A stretch of DNA of 10,261 nucleotides from Sedimenticola sp. (GTDB taxonomy: Bacteria > Pseudomonadota > Gammaproteobacteria > Chromatiales > Chromatiaceae): positions 1 through 10,261 of the forward strand of contig JAUXBK010000082.1 of NCBI GenBank assembly GCA_030619405.1, read 5' to 3'. Positions 6,695-10,261 of the stretch are shown here, piece after piece. The first letter of the stretch is position 1; every line of letters starts with the position of its first letter. The position numbers and the translations under genes are program-made. A model generated the notes under the pieces. It was not told where the DNA came from. It did no database searches and worked only from the letters and a program-made list of their open reading frames with translations.

Positions 6695-8350
6695 ATGAGT
6701 TATCAGGTGCTGGCCCGCAAGTGGCGGCCGCGCATTTTCAGTGAGATGGTCGGTCAGGATCACGTGGTGCGGGCTCTGAGCAACGCCCTGGACAATGACC
6801 GGCTGCATCATGCCTACCTCTTTACCGGCACCCGCGGGGTAGGAAAGACCACGCTGGCCCGTATCTTTGCCAAGTCACTCAATTGCGAGCACGGGGTGGG
6901 ATCTACCCCCTGTGGTCAGTGCTCTATCTGCCGCCAAATCGACGAGGGGCGTTTCGTCGACCTGCTGGAGGTGGATGCGGCATCCCGGACCAAGGTGGAT
7001 CAGACCCGGGAACTGCTTGACAACGTTCCCTATGCTCCGGTTGGGGGACGCTACAAGGTGTACCTTATCGATGAGGTGCACATGTTTTCCAGCAGCAGTT
7101 TCAATGCCCTGCTCAAGACTCTGGAGGAGCCACCACCCCACGTCAAGTTTCTGCTGGCCACCACCGACCCCCAGAAGGTGCCGTTGACAGTGCTCTCCCG
7201 TTGCCTCCAGTTCAACCTGAAGCGGCTCCCGTTCGACCAGATCAGAGACTATCTGCAGCAGATCCTGGAAAAAGAGGGGATAGCCCATGAGCGGCCGGCC
7301 CTGGGCCTGCTGGCCCGTGGTGCCGATGGCAGCATGCGGGATGCACTCAGCCTCATGGACCAGGCCATTGCATTTTGCGGCGGGCAAGTGACAGAGCAGG
7401 AAGTGCGCTCCATGCTGGGGGCCATCAGCCAGGATCGGGTCCATGCTCTGCTGGCGGCCCTGGCGGCCCAGGCAGCAGCTGAAGTGATGCAGCAGGTGGC
7501 GGGACTGGCGGAGATGGCCCCGGACTTCAGTGGCGTATTGCAGGATCTGCTGTCGCTGCTGCATCGGGTTGCCCTGGTCCAGACCGTCCCGGAAGCGCTG
7601 GACGACAGTGCCGGTGACCTGGAGCAGGTGCAGAGACTGGCCCGGCAACTGACCCCGGAGGAGGTGCAGTTGTTCTATCAGATCGCCCTGATCGGCCAGC
7701 GTGACCTGCCTCTGGCACCGGACCCCCGGTCGGGGTTCGAGATGATCCTGCTGCGCATGCTGGCATTTCGGCCGGAGATGGAGGTGACGACCGCTGCGCC
7801 AGCCACTGCCCCCGAACGTAGCGCGGGGAGCGGCAGCCCGAAGAGAGTTAAAACCGGCAACCCTGAAACCCGGCCACCCGGGACGAACCCCCGGGGAGTC
7901 GGTGCGAGACTGAAGCCGGAACCTGCGCCAGAGGGGGCATCTCCACCCAAACCTGTGATGAATGTCGATCTGACCCAGTGGCACCAGATCGTCGGATCGT
8001 TGAAACTGGGGGGGATTGCCCTGCAGCTGGCCAGCAACTGTGTGTTTGAATCATGGGACGGTAATCAGCTGGAGCTGCGTATCGACCCGGCGCATGTCCA
8101 TCTCAAGGTGGAAAGTTCCCAACAGCGGTTGTGCAAGGCCCTCGAAGCCCTTCTCGGGACTCGCTTGGGTCTCGTTATCGAAGTCGATAAACCGGCAACG
8201 GACACACCGGCCCGGTTACAGGAAAAGGCACGGGACGAGCGGCAGCGGGTGGCGGAAGAACGCATAGCCGGCGATCCGCTGGTGAAAAACATGGAAGAGA
8301 AGTTCGGCGCCCGGCTGATTCCGGGGTCGGTGCGACCGCTGGATGAGTGA
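6695..8350 (+). CDS. dnaX: DNA polymerase III tau subunit (clamp-loader ATPase)
   Basis: DnaX is the ATPase of the clamp loader that places the beta clamp on DNA and, as tau, tethers polymerase cores and DnaB. The N-terminus MSYQVLARKWRP is nearly that of Escherichia coli, which fixes the ATG. Motifs: Walker A GTRGVGKT at 45-52, zinc cysteines 64, 73, 76 and 79, Walker B LIDEVH at 124-129, sensor 1 LATTDPQK at 154-161, the SRC arginine-finger motif at 168-170, and sensor 2 SMRDALS at 213-219. Domain III runs to about 360, a Pro-rich linker covers about 365-425, and the polymerase-binding tail ends in FGARLIPGSVRP. It has 551 residues against 643 in Escherichia coli, with the shortening apparently in the linker. 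No strong Shine-Dalgarno precedes the ATG. I find no A-AAA-AAG type slippery site for making gamma. Confidence 0.97.
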   Translation: MSYQVLARKWRPRIFSEMVGQDHVVRALSNALDNDRLHHAYLFTGTRGVGKTTLARIFAKSLNCEHGVGSTPCGQCSICRQIDEGRFVDLLEVDAASRTKVDQTRELLDNVPYAPVGGRYKVYLIDEVHMFSSSSFNALLKTLEEPPPHVKFLLATTDPQKVPLTVLSRCLQFNLKRLPFDQIRDYLQQILEKEGIAHERPALGLLARGADGSMRDALSLMDQAIAFCGGQVTEQEVRSMLGAISQDRVHALLAALAAQAAAEVMQQVAGLAEMAPDFSGVLQDLLSLLHRVALVQTVPEALDDSAGDLEQVQRLARQLTPEEVQLFYQIALIGQRDLPLAPDPRSGFEMILLRMLAFRPEMEVTTAAPATAPERSAGSGSPKRVKTGNPETRPPGTNPRGVGARLKPEPAPEGASPPKPVMNVDLTQWHQIVGSLKLGGIALQLASNCVFESWDGNQLELRIDPAHVHLKVESSQQRLCKALEALLGTRLGLVIEVDKPATDTPARLQEKARDERQRVAEERIAGDPLVKNMEEKFGARLIPGSVRPLDE

Positions 8351-8381
8351 TGGTTTCAGAAGCAAACGCGAGGAGCAGTGG

Positions 8382-8705
8382 ATGAAAGGTGGATTAGGTA
8401 ATCTGATGAAACAGGCCCAGAAGATGCAGGCGGATCTTCAGAAGGCCCAGGAACAGCTGGCCCACGAGGAGGTGACCGGGGAATCCGGGGGTGGTCTGGT
8501 AAAGATCACCATGAACGGAAAACACGAGGTGCGCCGACTGGAGATCGACGACAGCCTTATAGGGGATGACCGGGAGATGTTGGAAGATCTGGTCGCTGCA
8601 GCGATCAACGACGCGGTACACCGCATCGCCGACAAGGCCCAGGAGAGCATGTCCGGCCTCACCTCCGGTATGGGGCTACCGCCTGGAATGAAACTGCCGT
8701 TTTAA
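8382..8705 (+). CDS. ybaB: YbaB/EbfC-family nucleoid-associated protein
   Basis: This is a small DNA-binding protein of the YbaB/EbfC family, a dimer with a central beta-sheet and protruding helices that acts on the nucleoid. Family features seen are the helical N-terminus with NLMKQAQKMQ, the block GESGGGLVKITMNGKHEVRRLEID, the acidic DREMLEDLVAAAINDA helix, and the Gly/Pro/Met-rich C-terminus. I chose the ATG at 8382 (107 residues; Escherichia coli has 109) because AGGAG (8371-8375) lies 6 nt upstream and homologues begin there. An in-frame ATG at 8343 would add 13 poorly conserved residues and overlap dnaX. It sits 31 nt after dnaX and 3 nt before recR, the classic dnaX-ybaB-recR order, which suggests one transcript. 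Confidence 0.95.
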   Translation: MKGGLGNLMKQAQKMQADLQKAQEQLAHEEVTGESGGGLVKITMNGKHEVRRLEIDDSLIGDDREMLEDLVAAAINDAVHRIADKAQESMSGLTSGMGLPPGMKLPF

Positions 8706-8708
8706 TCT

Positions 8709-9305
8709 GTGACTGAAAAACCACTGCTGGATCAGCTGATAGAGTCCCTCCGCTGTCTGCCGGGCGTTGGTCCTAAGTCGGCCCAGCGCATGGCGTTTCA
8801 TCTGTTGGAGAGAGACCGGGCGAGGGGGCGAAATCTGTCCCGGGTGCTGATGGAGGCGATGGATCGGATTGGCCATTGCCGCAGCTGCCGGACCTTCAGC
8901 GAGAACGAGCTCTGCCCCCTCTGTTCCAACCCCCGGCGTGACGCCAGCCAGATCTGCGTGGTCGAGACACCGGCCGACGTAGCGGCAATCGAGCAGGCTG
9001 CCGGCTACAGCGGTCGCTATTTCGTACTCGGTGGCCGCCTGTCACCCCTGGATGGTATCGGCCCGGATGACATCGGTCTGGATGCCCTGGGGCGACTGCT
9101 GAGGGAGGGGGAGGTCAGGGAGCTGATTCTGGCGACTAATCCGACGGTCGAAGGGGAGGCAACCGCCCATTATATCGGGGAGATGGCTCATCGCAGAGGA
9201 GTCCGGGTCACCCGTATTGCCCACGGTGTGCCGCTGGGTGGTGAACTGGAGTATGTGGACGGAGGCACCCTTTCTCATGCCTTTGCCGGGAGGCGGGAGT
9301 TTTGA
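8709..9305 (+). CDS. recR: Recombination mediator protein RecR
   Basis: RecR works with RecF and RecO to load RecA on SSB-coated gapped DNA in RecFOR repair. The 198-residue length is normal (Escherichia coli 201). Order of features: helix-hairpin-helix near 14-30 (CLPGVGPKSAQRMAF), a four-cysteine zinc finger with Cys57, Cys60, Cys69 and Cys72, a Toprim domain from about 81 (ICVVETPAD, with Glu86), ATNPTVEGEAT at 142-152, and the C-terminal RIAHGVPLGGELEYVDGGTL at 169-188. The GTG start at 8709 lies 3 nt after the ybaB stop without an obvious Shine-Dalgarno, so translational coupling to ybaB is likely. The N-terminal alignment with Escherichia coli supports this start. Confidence 0.97.
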   Translation: MTEKPLLDQLIESLRCLPGVGPKSAQRMAFHLLERDRARGRNLSRVLMEAMDRIGHCRSCRTFSENELCPLCSNPRRDASQICVVETPADVAAIEQAAGYSGRYFVLGGRLSPLDGIGPDDIGLDALGRLLREGEVRELILATNPTVEGEATAHYIGEMAHRRGVRVTRIAHGVPLGGELEYVDGGTLSHAFAGRREF

Positions 9306-9330
9306 GTCGCCAGTGGAAGTCGGCTATATT
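9302..9330 (+). promoter_or_regulatory. Likely sigma70 promoter of hinT
   Basis: TTGAGT (9302-9307) and TATATT (9325-9330) are separated by 17 bp. The -35 box matches four of six consensus positions and the -10 box five of six. The -35 box covers the recR TGA stop codon. The predicted start near 9337 gives a leader of about 23 nt carrying the AAGGAG ribosome binding site at 9346-9351, 8 nt before the hinT ATG. It would let hinT be expressed apart from the dnaX cluster. Confidence 0.6.
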
Positions 9331-9359
9331 TATAGCAGTCAAAAAAAGGAGTTGGAAAC

Positions 9360-9722
9360 ATGCAGGATACCCATCACTCACAAGACTGCCTGTTTTGCAA
9401 AATGGCCTCCGGCGAGATTCAGCCCGATATCGTCTACCAGGATGACGACGTGCTGGCGTTTCGGGATATCAATCCCCAGGCGCCGGTGCATATCCTGATC
9501 ATACCCCGGCGTCACATCCCCACCCTCAACGACATCGGCCCGGAAGATACGGGACTGGTGGGAAAGCTGTTTCTTGCGGCCAGGACGGTGGCGGCGCAGG
9601 AAGGTGTGGCGGAGGCAGGGTACCGCACCCTGTTCAACTGCAACGCGCAGGGGGGGCAGGAGGTGTTACACGTTCACCTGCACTTGTTGGGGGGGCGCCA
9701 GATGCACTGGCCCCCGGGTTGA
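9360..9722 (+). CDS. hinT: HIT-family purine nucleoside phosphoramidase
   Basis: HinT-like proteins are small dimeric cytosolic hydrolases that cleave adenosine 5'-phosphoramidates and aminoacyl-AMP. The 120-residue length fits (Escherichia coli 119). The HIT active-site motif is HVHLHLLGG near 104-112, whose middle histidine is the expected nucleophile. Other family blocks are DIVYQDDDVLAFRDINPQAP, HILIIPRRHIPT and the GGQEV stretch before the HIT motif. The N-terminus has a CxxC pair (Cys10, Cys13), which many HIT proteins use as part of a zinc site. The C-terminus in WPPG is typical of bacterial Hint, so the gene is not truncated. The start is fixed by AAGGAG at 8 nt. It follows recR by 54 nt. 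The physiological substrate is unknown. Confidence 0.95.
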   Translation: MQDTHHSQDCLFCKMASGEIQPDIVYQDDDVLAFRDINPQAPVHILIIPRRHIPTLNDIGPEDTGLVGKLFLAARTVAAQEGVAEAGYRTLFNCNAQGGQEVLHVHLHLLGGRQMHWPPG

Positions 9723-9739
9723 CGGGCAATCCCTGGTGA

Positions 9740-9754
9740 GCAGGCTCGGCCTGC
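9740..9754 (+). terminator. Weak stem-loop downstream of hinT
   Basis: GCAGGC (9740-9745) pairs with GCCTGC (9749-9754) around a TCG loop, followed by CCTTTA. The stem is short and only three T residues follow, so this is at best a poor terminator. Outer complementary segments CCGGGT (9714-9719) and ACCCGG (9777-9782) could enclose it in a larger fold. Confidence 0.25.
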
Positions 9755-9780
9755 CCTTTACCCACCATCTTTGCCGACCC

Positions 9781-9851
9781 GGTGGATTACGTGGCGCTCA
9801 GGCGGCGTGTGAAAGGCAAACTCCTGCCAATGCGCCGCTAATCCACCCTAC
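9781..9851. repeat. GTGGATTA-type imperfect palindrome
   Basis: GGTGGATTA (9781-9789) is inverted exactly as TAATCCACC (9839-9847). Inside, GCGGCG (9802-9807) can pair with CGCCGC (9833-9838). The right edge continues as CTACG. From memory, GTGGATTA...TAATCCACCCTACG palindromes are a widespread dispersed repeat in proteobacteria, usually with a shorter interior. No reading frame of interest crosses it. Confidence 0.6.
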
Positions 9852-9896
9852 GATGTTGTTTCAACGGGTATTTTTTGGTGAAGGATAAGTCTCGGC

Positions 9897-9966
9897 AGCG
9901 TTCCGGGAACGCTAGGAGGCTGTTCGAGAATGGGGACCGACCGGTTTGTTGCTCCTGCAAAACCGG
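9897..9966. repeat. Two consecutive short hairpins
   Basis: The first hairpin is AGCGTTC (9897-9903) with GAACGCT (9907-9913), 7 bp around CGG. The second is CCGGTT (9941-9946) plus TTGC (9949-9952) pairing with GCAA (9957-9960) plus AACCGG (9961-9966), 10 bp with a 2-nt bulge and a TCCT loop. Neither is followed by a T-run. They begin a palindrome-rich tract that continues to about 10142. Confidence 0.6.
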
Positions 9967-9975
9967 CACTTCTGA

Positions 9976-10038
9976 CCTCCATGGATGGAGGAAATGCAAT
10001 AGGATTGTAGGAACAATCCTTGCCGCCATCCATGGCGG
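9976..10038. repeat. Composite hairpin with mirrored CCATCCATGG palindromes
   Basis: Three perfect hairpins sit side by side: CCTCCAT/ATGGAGG (9976-9991), AGGATTGT/ACAATCCT (10001-10020, loop AGGA), and CCGCCAT/ATGGCGG (10023-10038). The outer two are inverted copies of each other in 14 of 16 positions, so they can fold separately or pair together around the central stem. This gives two alternative secondary structures. The tract looks like a dispersed palindromic repeat; its family is not identified. Confidence 0.65.
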
Positions 10039-10051
10039 TCGTAGCGAGGGG

Positions 10052-10142
10052 AAGCTGGTTTGAGTCAGATTTTTCCATTATTTGAGGCGAATATTGGGCA
10101 TATTTAACGAAAATAATGGGGAAATCTGGCCAAATCCAGCTT
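10052..10142. repeat. AT-rich hairpin with 32-nt arms
   Basis: The arms are 10052-10083 and 10111-10142. From the base, AAGCTGG pairs with CCAGCTT, TTTG with CAAA (one T bulged), then after a small internal loop 18 positions pair (10066-10083 with 10111-10128), of which two are G-T. The 27-nt loop holds a further AATAT/ATATT stem (10090-10094 with 10100-10104). The 80 bases 10061-10140 contain 30 G+C, far below the flanking genes. No ORF of note crosses it. It could be the end of a mobile element or a structured RNA. Confidence 0.7.
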
Positions 10143-10170
10143 TTCCGCACGCCTACATGGATAATGGTAT

Positions 10171-10250
10171 GGACCCACTCCACTTTATAACCGGCCTCAA
10201 AAGGGCCAAGATGGAATTGTAACCAGCCATCCAACAAAGGGAGTGGATCC
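10171..10250 (+). promoter_or_regulatory. Inverted repeat covering the RBS of the next ORF
   Basis: GGACCCACTCC-A-CTTT (10171-10186) is complementary to AAAGGGAGTGGATCC (10236-10250), 14 of 15 pairs with one bulged A. The 3' arm contains the Shine-Dalgarno-like AGGGAG (10238-10243) of the downstream start codon. A small GGCC-type hairpin lies within the loop (10193-10206). A TATAAC at 10186-10191 overlaps the end of the left arm and could be a -10 box, but I see no good -35. Folding would hide the ribosome binding site only in transcripts entering from upstream. Confidence 0.5.
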
Positions 10251-10251
10251 A

Positions 10252-10261
10252 GTGAAGAAGA
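10252..10261 (+). CDS. Start of an unidentified ORF, cut by window end
   Basis: GTG AAG AAG at 10252 follows AGGGAG (10238-10243) by 8 nt, a sensible initiation site, and is in frame with another GTG at 10243 (GTG GAT CCA). Only three full codons are visible, so no function can be given. Its position after a palindrome-rich AT-rich tract would suit a transposase or other accessory gene, but this is a guess. Confidence 0.3.

Noticed and set aside
6875..7984. 369-codon open frame on the - strand inside dnaX
   Set aside because: It is antisense to the conserved DnaX ATPase domains and shows no protein-like motif; it is a GC-driven shadow.
8343..8381. Upstream ATG at 8343 as the ybaB start
   Set aside because: It overlaps the dnaX end, lacks a Shine-Dalgarno, and would add 13 residues absent from the family. 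The ATG at 8382 has AGGAG at 6 nt.
9855..9876. Terminator formed by GTTG/CAAC and the T6 run at 9871-9876
   Set aside because: The stem is only 4 bp and the T-run begins 5 nt after it. It is too weak to call.
9976..10142. Retron-like layout (short hairpins, then a long stem, then an ORF)
   Set aside because: I could not find convincing a1/a2 complementary segments flanking the hairpins, and the mirrored CCATCCATGG palindromes look like a dispersed repeat. The downstream ORF is only three codons long here, so a reverse transcriptase cannot be shown. Only downstream sequence could revive this idea.
9848..10237. 129-codon open frame on the - strand across the tail
   Set aside because: It runs through all the palindromes, so its residues are dictated by the inverted repeats. 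It has no recognisable domain and no clear ribosome binding site. I treat it as a chance frame through repeats.
1..10261. CRISPR array, tRNA genes, prophage or toxin-antitoxin genes
   Set aside because: No regularly spaced direct repeats, no cloverleaf-like sequence and no phage or toxin-like proteins were seen. The repeats present are palindromic and irregularly spaced.

Overview
This is a chromosomal housekeeping segment from a proteobacterium, most probably a gammaproteobacterium. Every complete gene is on the + strand. The gene set and protein sequences (FolP, GlmM, DnaX, YbaB, RecR, HinT, a bacterial-type 4.5S RNA) resemble the gammaproteobacterial versions. The palindromic repeats with a GTTCCCACGC core are, from memory, common in gammaproteobacteria, including sulfur-oxidising lineages. 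That finer placement is an inference, and I cannot name a genus.

Bases 1-6316 look like one co-directional run. It begins inside folP (dihydropteroate synthase, 5' end cut off by the window edge). glmM (phosphoglucosamine mutase) follows after 16 nt. An RND efflux pair comes 30 nt later: a periplasmic adaptor, then an inner-membrane HAE1-type pump whose start overlaps the adaptor stop by 4 nt. No outer-membrane channel gene is present.

Bases 6317-6694 are non-coding. They hold a good sigma70-type promoter that overlaps the pump stop codon, a 12-13 bp hairpin at the predicted transcription start, the 4.5S signal recognition particle RNA (ffs), and a compound palindromic repeat of about 100 bp. 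Bases 6695-9305 are the conserved dnaX-ybaB-recR cluster (DNA polymerase III tau subunit, nucleoid-associated protein, recombination mediator). hinT follows, with its own likely promoter overlapping the recR stop codon.

Bases 9723-10261 contain no complete gene. They are packed with inverted repeats: a GTGGATTA-type palindrome, several hairpins including a pair of mirrored palindromes, an AT-rich hairpin with 32-nt arms, and an inverted repeat whose 3' arm covers the ribosome binding site of an ORF that starts about ten bases before the window ends. This tail is the only accessory-looking part. It could be a set of dispersed repeats, the left end of an insertion sequence, or a structured regulatory leader. 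The window ends before this can be decided.
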